From Anaerolineaceae bacterium (GTDB taxonomy: Bacteria > Chloroflexota > Anaerolineae > Aggregatilineales > Phototrophicaceae), in contig JAPOVC010000026.1 in assembly GCA_026708325.1 (NCBI GenBank), positions 82,278 to 146,277 of the forward strand: a DNA stretch of 64,000 bases. Reading direction: 5' to 3'. Below the pieces are notes generated by a model, which made no database searches, was not told where the DNA came from, and worked only from the letters and a program-made list of their open reading frames with translations. The position numbers and the translations under genes were made by a program. Positions 53,942 through 61,912 of this stretch are shown here, piece by piece (the first letter of the stretch is position 1; each line of letters begins with the position of its first letter).

Positions 53942-55357
53942 GTGCCGCCCCTTTACCTGCCGGAAGACCGATATCTTGACCCCGCCAACCGCGACGTGGC
54001 CCTGCGCCTCTACCACCAGGTCAGGGACCTGCCGTTGATCTGCCCGCACGGGCACGTGGACCCGCTGCTCTTTGCCGACCCGGACTACCGCTTCGGGTCA
54101 CCGAGCGAACTGTTCATCACACCCGACCATTACGTCTTTCGCATGTTGCGCTCGCAAGGGATCGCCCTGGAAGAGCTCGGCATCCCGCGGGTGGACGGCG
54201 GTCCGGTTGAATCGGACCCGCGGGTGATCTGGCAACGCTTCGCCGACCACTATCACCTGTTTCGCGGCACACCGACCGGCGGCTGGCTGGACTATTCCTT
54301 CCACTTCGTTTTTGGCGTGGAGGAAAAGTTGACGGGCGCCAGCGCCCAGGCCATCTACGACCAGATAGCGGCCTGCCTGGGCAGGCCGGAATTCCGGCCG
54401 CGGGCGCTCTACGAGCAGTTTAACGTGGAGGTGCTCACCACCACCGACGCCGCCACCGATCCGCTGCTGCAACACGAAGCCATTCGCAGGTCGGGCTGGT
54501 CGGGACGAATCCTGCCCACATTCCGACCGGATACCGTCGTCAATCTCGACACGCCGGGCTGGCGCGGTCACGTCGGGCACCTGGCCGAACAGAGCGGCAT
54601 CGACATCACGTCGTATGACCGCTACCTGCAGGCGCTGGAGCAGCGACGGGGGTTCTTTGGTCAAATGGGCGCCACGGCCACTGACCATGCCGCCCTGACC
54701 GCGTATACAGAGCCACTGGGCCAGCGTGAGGCGGAATCGCTGTTCCAAAGCGCCTTGCGCGGCGAGGCCAGCGCCGGGGACGCGCGACGCTTCACCGGGC
54801 ACATGCTCATTGAGATGGCGCGCATGAGTGTTGAGGACGGCCTCGTCATGCAGCTGCACGTGGGGTCATTGCGCAACCACGACCCTGCCCTGCAGGCCGG
54901 CTTCGGCACGGACAAGGGCGCGGACATTCCTGTCGCCAGCGAGTGGACGCGTAACCTGCGCCCCTTGTTGACAAGCTTCGGCAGTCACCCGCGTTTTTCG
55001 CTCATCCTTTTCACCCTGGATGAAAGCGGCTACGGCCGTGAGATGGCGCCACTGGCGGGTTACTACCCCGCCGTGAAGCTCGGACCGCCCTGGTGGTTCT
55101 TCGACAGCGTCAACGGCATGGCTCGATACTTTGACCTGGTGATGGAGACCGCCGGCATCTACAACACCGTCGGCTTCAACGACGATACCCGCGCCTTCAC
55201 GTCCATCCCCGCCCGTCACGACGTCTGGCGGCGCACGGCGGTCAACTGGATCGCCGGCCTGCACAAACGCGGTTTCATCGACATGCAGGACGCGGAAGAC
55301 ATGGCGCAGGAGATGGCCGTGGGTCTGGCGCGCCGCGCCTATCGTTTCGCAACCTGA
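53942..55357 (+). CDS. uxaC: glucuronate/galacturonate isomerase
   Basis: 471 residues. Amidohydrolase-like uronate isomerase: N-terminal LPLICPHGHVDPLLFADPDY (metal His pair HGHVDP), LTTTDAATDPLLQHEAI, FRPDTVVNLD, MQLHVGSLRNHD, and C-terminal VKLGPPWWFFDSVNGM and TVGFNDDTRAF. It converts D-glucuronate to D-fructuronate and D-galacturonate to D-tagaturonate. GTG start at 53942. Divergent from araB. Further steps of the pathway (uxaE, mannonate oxidoreductase, uxaA) are encoded 4-8 kb downstream. Confidence 0.95.
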   Translation: MPPLYLPEDRYLDPANRDVALRLYHQVRDLPLICPHGHVDPLLFADPDYRFGSPSELFITPDHYVFRMLRSQGIALEELGIPRVDGGPVESDPRVIWQRFADHYHLFRGTPTGGWLDYSFHFVFGVEEKLTGASAQAIYDQIAACLGRPEFRPRALYEQFNVEVLTTTDAATDPLLQHEAIRRSGWSGRILPTFRPDTVVNLDTPGWRGHVGHLAEQSGIDITSYDRYLQALEQRRGFFGQMGATATDHAALTAYTEPLGQREAESLFQSALRGEASAGDARRFTGHMLIEMARMSVEDGLVMQLHVGSLRNHDPALQAGFGTDKGADIPVASEWTRNLRPLLTSFGSHPRFSLILFTLDESGYGREMAPLAGYYPAVKLGPPWWFFDSVNGMARYFDLVMETAGIYNTVGFNDDTRAFTSIPARHDVWRRTAVNWIAGLHKRGFIDMQDAEDMAQEMAVGLARRAYRFAT

Positions 55358-55364
55358 GGCCGCT

Positions 55365-56414
55365 TCAGGGCTCGATCAACAGCTTCTGCACGCCCTTTTC
55401 CCAGGCGGCGTAACTGGCGAAGGCATCGGCGGTACCGGCCAGGGGATAGCGGCGTGATATCAGGTCTTCCAGTGCAAGACCGCCCCCCAGCGCCAGTTGA
55501 ATGGAGCGCGGATAGCTGTGCTTCATGCGCCGCGACATGAGAAGCGTCAGTCCCTTGCGCCGCGCCGTAGAGTGTTTCATGGTGAGCACGTCCGCCGAGG
55601 GGATGCCAACCAAAATCACTTTGGCGCCGGGCCGCGCCATTTCGGCCGCTTCCGCGATGGACTCATCGGCCCAGGCTGCCTCGAAGACGACGTCCGCGCC
55701 GCGACCGCCGGTGAGTCGTTCGACGCGTTCGACCGAGTTCTCCTCCGCGCAGCACCAGACCTCGCTGGCGCCCCATGCCCCGGCGGCGGCGGCCCGCCAG
55801 GGGAAGCGGTCACAGGCGTAAATCGGGTCCGCGCCGGCCAGCCGGACCAGGCGGATGATGAGCAGGCCGATGGGCCCGCAGCCGAGCACCACCACGCTTC
55901 GCGCCAGGCGCAAGCGCGCCAGGTCCACCGCGTGCAGGGCGACGCCCAGGGGTTCCAGCAGAGCGCCCTCGGCATCGCTGAGCGCGTCCGGCAAGGGGAA
56001 ACAGCCATGGGCCGGCACCAGCATGCGTTCGCAAAGCGCGCCGTCGTCCGGCCAAAGCCCGCAAAAGTGCAGGCGCCGGCAGAGATTGGGGTGCCCTTTC
56101 AGACAGAGGTCGCAGCGTAAACAGGGTTGCGCCGGATCGACGGCCACGCGCTGACCCGGCCGCAATGGATCGTCGTTGCCGTCGCGCGCGGCATCGCCGC
56201 AGACCAGCACCTGACCGGCAAATTCGTGACCCAGAATCAGGGGTTGTTGCACGACCGTGTCGCCGATGCGGCCGTCTTCGTAACTGTGCAGGTCCGAGCC
56301 GCAGATACCAACCGCCGTGACCCTGATCAGCACCTGTTCGGGGCCAGGGTCGCCCGGCGTCTCAACCTCTTCAATGCGTATATCCCGCGCGGCGTGTAGT
56401 CTGGCAGCCAGCAT
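55365..56414 (-). CDS. zinc-dependent alcohol/polyol dehydrogenase (MDR family)
   Basis: 349 residues from ATG 56414. Medium-chain dehydrogenase: catalytic-zinc segment VGICGSDLHSYEDG with GHEFAGQV, structural-zinc cysteines CLRCDLCLKGHPNLC, and the NAD site VVVLGCGPIGLLIIRL (about 170-185). Members of the sorbitol/threonine dehydrogenase group oxidise polyols or aldonates. Specificity is unclear. The longer frame to 56630 overlaps the upstream gene and is not family-like. It lies 17 bases after the PhyH gene in the sulfatase-PhyH-dehydrogenase operon. Confidence 0.93.
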   Translation of the reverse strand: MLAARLHAARDIRIEEVETPGDPGPEQVLIRVTAVGICGSDLHSYEDGRIGDTVVQQPLILGHEFAGQVLVCGDAARDGNDDPLRPGQRVAVDPAQPCLRCDLCLKGHPNLCRRLHFCGLWPDDGALCERMLVPAHGCFPLPDALSDAEGALLEPLGVALHAVDLARLRLARSVVVLGCGPIGLLIIRLVRLAGADPIYACDRFPWRAAAAGAWGASEVWCCAEENSVERVERLTGGRGADVVFEAAWADESIAEAAEMARPGAKVILVGIPSADVLTMKHSTARRKGLTLLMSRRMKHSYPRSIQLALGGGLALEDLISRRYPLAGTADAFASYAAWEKGVQKLLIEP

Positions 56415-56431
56415 GGTCTGGCGCCGGCCGC

Positions 56432-57340
56432 CTAGCAACTGACGTCCTTGCCACCCTCGCCAAAGAGACGCAGGCGTTCCTCGTCGTCCGGGAGGAAATC
56501 GACGCTTGCCGGTCGATAGTGGAATTGCAGGGCGCGTCGGCGCAGGGGCGAGTGGCTGGGTGGCGTGCCATGGTGCAACAGGCCGTCGAAGAAAAGGCAG
56601 TCGCCGGGTTGCATCGGCAGGGCGAGGCAACGCCCGGTTTGCACGTCAGTGTCACAGATCTGCCAGTCGCGTCGCTGGAAATGCACCACAGGGCCCTCCC
56701 GGTGCGAGCCGGGAATGACGTGCATGCAGCCGTTCTCGACCACCGCCTCGTCCAGCGCCAGCCAGATTCCGACCACCCGCGTGCCCTCGGGCAGGTCAAA
56801 ATAGGCGCAATCCTGATGCCAGGGTTTCTCACGCCCGATCCGCGGCGGTTTCAGCAGCGCCATGTCCTGAAACATTCGCGGTTCGTCCCCGATCATTTCG
56901 TGCAGGACCGCCATATTTCCCGCGTGCCGGGAAACGGCCCGAAGGCGCGGCTCGAATGCCACGAAATCGCTCAGCTTGCGGATATTGTCCTGACGCCGTT
57001 CCGGCTCCAGGGGGTCCAGTCGCCCGCGGGCACTGGCCTCATAGCGAACAAAGTGGTCGCCGGGTACATGTCCGGCGCAGAGGGCCTCGAGTCCCGCCAG
57101 CGCGTCCTTCACCTCCGCCGCAGACAGGGCCTGGCGCAGCATCAGGAAGCCCTGCTCGCGAAAACGGTCCAATTCCGCGCTCGACAGGGCGGCGAATCCC
57201 GAGACACCTCCCTCGAACACCTCGTCATGGTCGTAAAGATGCGCTGGCGCGTCCGCGATCGCCGGTTCGTAGCCCTCGGCGTCAGTTGGCGCCGTGGTAG
57301 CGAGGTAGGGCAGCGTCTTCACATTGGCCTCGTCCATCAT
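56432..57340 (-). CDS. phytanoyl-CoA dioxygenase (PhyH) family protein
   Basis: 302 residues. Fe(II)/2-oxoglutarate-dependent oxygenase: substrate/lid region FREQGFLMLRQALSAAEVKD, the iron ligands in WHQDCAYFDL (HxD), a jelly-roll core with VVGIWLALDEAVVENGCMHVIPGSHR, and the distal His plus Arg in MQPGDCLFFDGLLHHGTPPSH and RRRALQFHY. These enzymes hydroxylate or otherwise oxidise varied small molecules, rarely phytanoyl-CoA. GGAG lies three to six bases before tandem ATGs at 57340 and 57337. Its position seven bases after the sulfatase suggests action on the same compound class. Confidence 0.92.
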   Translation of the reverse strand: MMDEANVKTLPYLATTAPTDAEGYEPAIADAPAHLYDHDEVFEGGVSGFAALSSAELDRFREQGFLMLRQALSAAEVKDALAGLEALCAGHVPGDHFVRYEASARGRLDPLEPERRQDNIRKLSDFVAFEPRLRAVSRHAGNMAVLHEMIGDEPRMFQDMALLKPPRIGREKPWHQDCAYFDLPEGTRVVGIWLALDEAVVENGCMHVIPGSHREGPVVHFQRRDWQICDTDVQTGRCLALPMQPGDCLFFDGLLHHGTPPSHSPLRRRALQFHYRPASVDFLPDDEERLRLFGEGGKDVSC

Positions 57341-57347
57341 CGTCTCC

Positions 57348-59093
57348 TCATGCGCCCGAGACGCGCGGCATCCAGAAGGGCTCGGCTGCCATGCGCGCAA
57401 ACTGCAGGGCCAGCATCATGCGCCCGCGCTGCGCGCTGTATGCCGGATCGCCCCAGCGATCCATTCCCGGCGAACCGGGATACTGGCCGGTATCGAGCAA
57501 TTCATAACGATCATTTTGGGGGTCCATCGTAATGCGCCAGCGCCCGGCATCAAGGGTCTTCGTGTACATGCCCGCCGACTTGTTGGGCCAGGCCCGACGC
57601 TCGTCGTCAAGAGGTTCTTCCTGCGCCATCTGGGCCAGCAACATCCGTTCCACCAGCCAGTCCTTCAACCAGGCATGACCGGCGTCGTCCCACAGGTTGC
57701 GCGTTTCACCAGGATCGAGCTCCAGGTCGAAGAGTTCACCATAGTCGCGATGACAATAGACCGTCAACTTGTAGCGCTCCGTCACCAGGGTACGGGCATG
57801 CATCGTCGTCGGTTGATGGTGGTTTTCGACCAGCAGCTCATTGCGCATCTGTGTAGCCTGCCCGGCCCACACGGGGCTCTGGTCGATGGCGGTCATGTCG
57901 GGCGGCACGTCAAGACCGCAGGCGCTGAGGAAGCTCACCGGCAGATCGCTCAGCAACTGCAGCGCATCGGAGCGCGCGCCCGCCTCGCAACGGCCCGGCC
58001 AGCGCAGAATCATCGGCACACGAATCATGTCCTCATAGTGAAAGGGCCCCTTGGCGATCAGGCCGTGCTGGCCGAAGAAGTGGCCGTGGTCGCTGGTGAA
58101 GACGACCAGGGTGTTGTCCGCCAGGCCCAGTTCCTCGAGGCGATCAAGGATGAGGCCGATGTACCTGTCCATGCAGCTGACCATGCCGTAGTAACAGGCG
58201 ATGTCCTTGGCCAGTTCCTCACGATCATGCAGGTGGCAATGACAACCGTGCAATCCGTTGCCCTTTTCCTCCAGCCAGGGCGTGAAGTCGGGGTCCGGCT
58301 GCTGGGTCAGACGGAAGTGCGGCGGATTGGCGTCATGCTCGCCAGGCGTGATTTCCGGAACCGTGAGCGCGTCCGGGTCGTACATCGTGTCCCAGGGTTC
58401 CGGGACCACATACTTGGGGTGCGGATCGAAGAAGCTGGCCCAGAGGAAAAAGGGCTCATCGTTTTCGGCATATTGTCCCAGCAAGGCATTGCTGCGCTCC
58501 GCAATCCAGGTGTTGTAGTGGAAACGCTCCGGGATCATCCACTTGCGCACCTGGCCGTCGTTGTTGCCGGTCGGCGTCTCGTAGTAATCGCGCCAGTTGT
58601 CCAGGCCGTTGGCTTCCATCCAAAGGGCGTAGTGCTGGCCGACGTGGGCCTCGGTCGTGTGATTGCGCGCCAGCTCAATATGCTCGAAGCCGTAGAAGGG
58701 GCCGTTGAAATCCCGCCAGAAGTCGAGGTCCTGCAGGGTCGGCCAGGCCTCCAGCGACGGGTAGTCCTCCGTCCCCTGCAGCGGCTGAAAGTGGGCCTTG
58801 CCGACCAGCGCCGTGCGATAACCGGCCCGTTGAAAAATGTCCCCCACAGTCGGCTCGTGTTCCGGCAGTTTCATGCCCAGCGAGACCGCGCCGTGCTGCG
58901 CCGGGGCCTTGCCGGTGATCATCGAGGAACGCGTTGGCGTGCAGGTCGGGTTGGGGCAGTAGGCGCGGGTGTAGAGCGTGCCCTCCTCCGCCAGGCGGTC
59001 CAGCGCCGGCGTACTGATTTCCGGGTTGAGACATCCCAGCGTGTTCCAGTGCTGCTGGTCGCTGGTTATCAGCAGGATGTTGGGTCGCGTCAT
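57348..59093 (-). CDS. type I sulfatase
   Basis: 581 residues. Alkaline-phosphatase-superfamily sulfatase: MTRPNILLITSDQQHWNTLG at the N-terminus, the formylglycine motif CTPTR in NPTCTPTRSSMITG (Cys about 51), GYRTALVGKAHF with the active-site Lys, and VFTSDHGHFFGQHGLIAKG with metal Asp/His. No signal peptide, so it is either cytosolic or uses another route. It hydrolyses sulfate esters; the substrate is not evident, but sulfated sugars fit the neighbourhood. No formylglycine-generating enzyme is in the window. First gene of its operon. Confidence 0.95.
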   Translation of the reverse strand: MTRPNILLITSDQQHWNTLGCLNPEISTPALDRLAEEGTLYTRAYCPNPTCTPTRSSMITGKAPAQHGAVSLGMKLPEHEPTVGDIFQRAGYRTALVGKAHFQPLQGTEDYPSLEAWPTLQDLDFWRDFNGPFYGFEHIELARNHTTEAHVGQHYALWMEANGLDNWRDYYETPTGNNDGQVRKWMIPERFHYNTWIAERSNALLGQYAENDEPFFLWASFFDPHPKYVVPEPWDTMYDPDALTVPEITPGEHDANPPHFRLTQQPDPDFTPWLEEKGNGLHGCHCHLHDREELAKDIACYYGMVSCMDRYIGLILDRLEELGLADNTLVVFTSDHGHFFGQHGLIAKGPFHYEDMIRVPMILRWPGRCEAGARSDALQLLSDLPVSFLSACGLDVPPDMTAIDQSPVWAGQATQMRNELLVENHHQPTTMHARTLVTERYKLTVYCHRDYGELFDLELDPGETRNLWDDAGHAWLKDWLVERMLLAQMAQEEPLDDERRAWPNKSAGMYTKTLDAGRWRITMDPQNDRYELLDTGQYPGSPGMDRWGDPAYSAQRGRMMLALQFARMAAEPFWMPRVSGA

Positions 59094-59128
59094 TTGCTGC
59101 GCGCCTTTGCGCTGCGTCGTCCGCAGGT

Positions 59129-59158
59129 ATTATATTGTGCGCCGGACGCGTTGACCAA
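59129..59158 (-). promoter_or_regulatory. promoter of the sulfatase operon
   Basis: TTGGTC (59158-59153), 18-base spacer, perfect TATAAT (59134-59129) on the minus strand, 35 bases before the sulfatase start codon. The opposite strand offers only a poor match (TTGCGC, TATATT) for uxaE. Confidence 0.65.
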
Positions 59159-59163
59159 ACGAG

Positions 59164-60534
59164 GTGAGTGTGACAATTGATCTGGTCGGCAAGGGAAGGG
59201 GACGGCAACTGCGAATCCGCGGCGAGCTGCCGCGGGGCTTCCACGGCGAGCAACAGGGCGAACACTGGCTCTGCCCGCTTGACGCGGTCAATGCTGCCGC
59301 CCTGCGCCGCGAAACCCCCTGGACGGCGCCGCAATCCCTGGGCCTGAAAAAGTCCATCGGCTGCGGCGACCGACTCGGTCTGGCGACGCCGGGCCACATC
59401 CGCGCCGTGCACAAGGGCGACATGGCGGGCGTCTTCGCCCAGCAGTCCATTCGCGAGATGCAACGCTGCAGCCGCAGCGCGCAGGACGTTATCGATGACG
59501 CGACCTGGGGCGTGTTGTTGATGGACTATCGCGAAGGCTATGGCAGCGACGCAGACCACGTCAAGCAGATCGCCGATATCGACGTCTGCATCGAGGCAGG
59601 CTTCACCGGCTTCACGCTCGACCCCAACGAACACGTCGACAACGCCGCCCACGACGACGATGCGGCTACATTGAAGGCGAAGTTCGAGGCGCTGGTACCG
59701 GATGGCCTGGAGGCGACGCCCGGCGATTTGCGGCGTCTGTATCTCGCAGGCGCTGCCGCCAGCCCCCTGGACGAGGAGACCCTCCTGCGCGCCAGCGGCA
59801 AGTACAGTCGCGCCATCATCCACGTGAAGAATCTGGCGCGCCACATCGAAGGGCGATTCGCTGGCGACCCCTTTGACCTGGAAGTCTCGGTCGACGAGAC
59901 CGACACGCCGACCAGCCCGGCCGAGCACTGGTTTATCGCTTCCGAGCTGGCGCGCCTCGGCGTGCGGGTGGACGGTCTGGCGCCGCGTTTCATCGGCGAC
60001 TTCGAAAAGGGCGTTGACTACATCGGGGACCTGCGGCGTTTTGAGGACGACTTCGCCGCCCACGCCCGCATCGCGCGCGAGATGGGCCCATACAAGCTGA
60101 GCATCCACACCGGCTCGGACAAATTCCGCATCTACCCGATCATTCATCGTCATGCCGGAGATCTGGTTCACCTCAAGACGGCCGGCACCAGCTGGCTGGA
60201 GGCCCTGCGGGTGATCGCCATGCGCGACGCGCCATTTTTCCGTGAGATCCTGACCCTGGCGCGCGAACGCTTCGAGACGGACCGCGCCACCTATCACATC
60301 TCGGGCCGCCTGGAGCGCGTTCCTGTCGACCCGCCCGACGATGCATTGCCGGCTCTCTTTGAACACTTTGACTCCCGCCAGGCGCTGCACGTGACTTTTG
60401 GCTCGCAACTGGACAGGTTCCACGACCGACTCTACGCCACCCTGCATGAACACGAAGACGATTACCAGGCCGTGCTGGAGGCCCATTTCGACCGACACAT
60501 CGCGCCATTCCAGGGCGCCACGGGAAGGGACTGA
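59164..60534 (+). CDS. uxaE: tagaturonate/fructuronate epimerase (UxaE family)
   Basis: 456 residues. I recognise the UxaE family, defined in Thermotoga maritima as the enzyme converting D-tagaturonate to D-fructuronate. Segments used: LKKSIGCGDRLGLATPGHIRA, IDVCIEAGFTGFTLDPNEHVD, GKYSRAIIHVKNLARHIEG, EVSVDETDTPTSPAEHWFIA and KLSIHTGSDKFRIYPII. These contain the Glu, Asp and His residues expected of a metal-dependent barrel. GTG start at 59164 (or GTG 59170). Its last base pair of codons overlaps the next gene by one base. Together with uxaC it merges galacturonate and glucuronate degradation into one branch. Confidence 0.85.
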   Translation: MSVTIDLVGKGRGRQLRIRGELPRGFHGEQQGEHWLCPLDAVNAAALRRETPWTAPQSLGLKKSIGCGDRLGLATPGHIRAVHKGDMAGVFAQQSIREMQRCSRSAQDVIDDATWGVLLMDYREGYGSDADHVKQIADIDVCIEAGFTGFTLDPNEHVDNAAHDDDAATLKAKFEALVPDGLEATPGDLRRLYLAGAAASPLDEETLLRASGKYSRAIIHVKNLARHIEGRFAGDPFDLEVSVDETDTPTSPAEHWFIASELARLGVRVDGLAPRFIGDFEKGVDYIGDLRRFEDDFAAHARIAREMGPYKLSIHTGSDKFRIYPIIHRHAGDLVHLKTAGTSWLEALRVIAMRDAPFFREILTLARERFETDRATYHISGRLERVPVDPPDDALPALFEHFDSRQALHVTFGSQLDRFHDRLYATLHEHEDDYQAVLEAHFDRHIAPFQGATGRD

Positions 60535-61355
60535 TGCCCTACACAATTGATCTGTCCGGCAAGGTGGCCGCCGTGACCGGCGGCAGCGGCGTGCTTGGCA
60601 GCGCGATGTGCAAGTCCCTCGCGGCCGCCGGCGCGACCGTCGCCGTCATGGGCACCACGCCGGAGCGGGCCGCCCGCACCTCCGACGCCATTCTCGCCGA
60701 CGGCGGCGTGGCTATCCCGCTGGCCGTCAACGTCCTGGAACGCGACACGCTGGGGGCGGCGCGCGAAGAAATCCTCAGCGTGTGCGGAAATATTGACATC
60801 CTGATCAACTGCGCCGGCGGCAACGATGCCCGTGCCATGACCTCGCCCGACAACGCCCAAAACCTGTTCAATATCGATCAGGATGCGCTGCAGTGGACCT
60901 TTGACCTGAATTTCTTCGGCACGCTGCTGGCCTGCCAGGAACTGGCGCAACCCATGGCGGAGGCCGGCCAGGGCGTCATCGTCAACATCTCCTCGATGGC
61001 GGCGCAACGACCGCTGACGCGCGTGCTGGCCTACGCTGCCGCCAAGGCAGGAATCGACAATTTCACCCGCTGGCTGGCCGTTTACCTGGCGCAGGAGTAC
61101 AGCCCGCAGATCCGCGTCAATGCGATCGCTCCGGGCTTTTTCATCACCGAACAGAACCGTCTCATCGTCAGCAATGAGGACGGTTCGCTGAAGCCGCGCG
61201 GCCAGCAGATCGTCGACCACACGCCCATGGGTCGCCTCGGGCAACCTGAGGAACTGGTCGGCACCCTGCTCTGGCTGGTATCGGAGGGCGCGCGCTTCGT
61301 CACCGGCACGGTCATCCCGGTCGACGGCGGCTTCAGCGCCTACAGCGGTGTTTAA
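60534..61355 (+). CDS. SDR-family D-mannonate oxidoreductase (fructuronate reductase)
   Basis: 273 residues. Classical short-chain dehydrogenase: VAAVTGGSGVLGSAMCKSL (residues 11-29), INCAGGNDARAMTS, catalytic Ser in NISSMAAQ, and YAAAKAG for the Tyr-Lys pair; the C-terminus ends VIPVDGGFSAYSGV. The GGSGVLG site and long insert after the NAG motif resemble the Bacillus YjmF type of mannonate oxidoreductase. Coupled to uxaE (TGATG overlap), it should reduce fructuronate to D-mannonate. The specificity is inferred from the partner gene and family resemblance. Confidence 0.85.
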   Translation: MPYTIDLSGKVAAVTGGSGVLGSAMCKSLAAAGATVAVMGTTPERAARTSDAILADGGVAIPLAVNVLERDTLGAAREEILSVCGNIDILINCAGGNDARAMTSPDNAQNLFNIDQDALQWTFDLNFFGTLLACQELAQPMAEAGQGVIVNISSMAAQRPLTRVLAYAAAKAGIDNFTRWLAVYLAQEYSPQIRVNAIAPGFFITEQNRLIVSNEDGSLKPRGQQIVDHTPMGRLGQPEELVGTLLWLVSEGARFVTGTVIPVDGGFSAYSGV

Positions 61356-61361
61356 AGGCAA

Positions 61362-61387
61362 GCGTCCGGGCGTGATAGCCCGGACGC
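61362..61387. terminator. strong stem-loop between convergent SDR and msrB genes
   Basis: Perfect 10-bp stem GCGTCCGGGC (61362-61371) / GCCCGGACGC (61378-61387) with a six-base loop, 7 bases after the SDR stop codon and 21 before the msrB stop. Only a short T run follows on the plus strand, so it may act as a bidirectional or weak terminator. Confidence 0.7.
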
Positions 61388-61408
61388 CGTTTGCAAGATC
61401 GAAACTTG

Positions 61409-61822
61409 CTATTCGTTGACCGCAGGCTCGAAGTTCAGCGCCACCGAGTTGATGCAATAGCGTAGGCCTGTCTGGTCGCGCGGACCATCCTCAAAAACAT
61501 GGCCCAGATGCGAATCGCAGCGGCTGCAGGTGACTTCCGTGCGACGCATGCCGTAGCTGTTGTCCGGCCGCCAGTCCACCGTGCCCTCCTCTATCATGTC
61601 CCAGAAGCTGGGCCAGCCGCAGTGTGAATCGAACTTGGTGCCGGAGGCGAAGAGTTGCTGCCCGCAGGCCGCGCAACAGTAGGTGCCGTCTGCCTTGTGT
61701 TGCACGTACTCGCCGGTGAAAGGACGCTCGGTCGCCTGGCGCCGCAGCACCGCATACTGCTGTGGCGTCAACTGCTCGGCCCACTCGGCCTCGCTCTTGC
61801 GAACCTTGTTCACATCGGCCAT
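61409..61822 (-). CDS. msrB: peptide-methionine (R)-S-oxide reductase
   Basis: 137 residues from ATG 61822 (AGGAGG seven bases before it). MsrB fold: zinc cysteines in YCCAACGQQLF and CSRCDSHLGHVF, SHCGWPSFWDMI, and the catalytic Cys in RYCINSVALNFEP near the end. It repairs oxidised methionine. A longer frame to 61891 is not family-like. Monocistronic; it interrupts the uronate genes without a visible link to them. Confidence 0.96.
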   Translation of the reverse strand: MADVNKVRKSEAEWAEQLTPQQYAVLRRQATERPFTGEYVQHKADGTYCCAACGQQLFASGTKFDSHCGWPSFWDMIEEGTVDWRPDNSYGMRRTEVTCSRCDSHLGHVFEDGPRDQTGLRYCINSVALNFEPAVNE

Positions 61823-61912
61823 GACAACCCTCCTGACTTCCCGCCTGTCTGGTGCCAGTATGCGCCGCAAATCTTGCCAGAATCTGAACATGGCATCAGT
61901 GTCGCATCAGAA

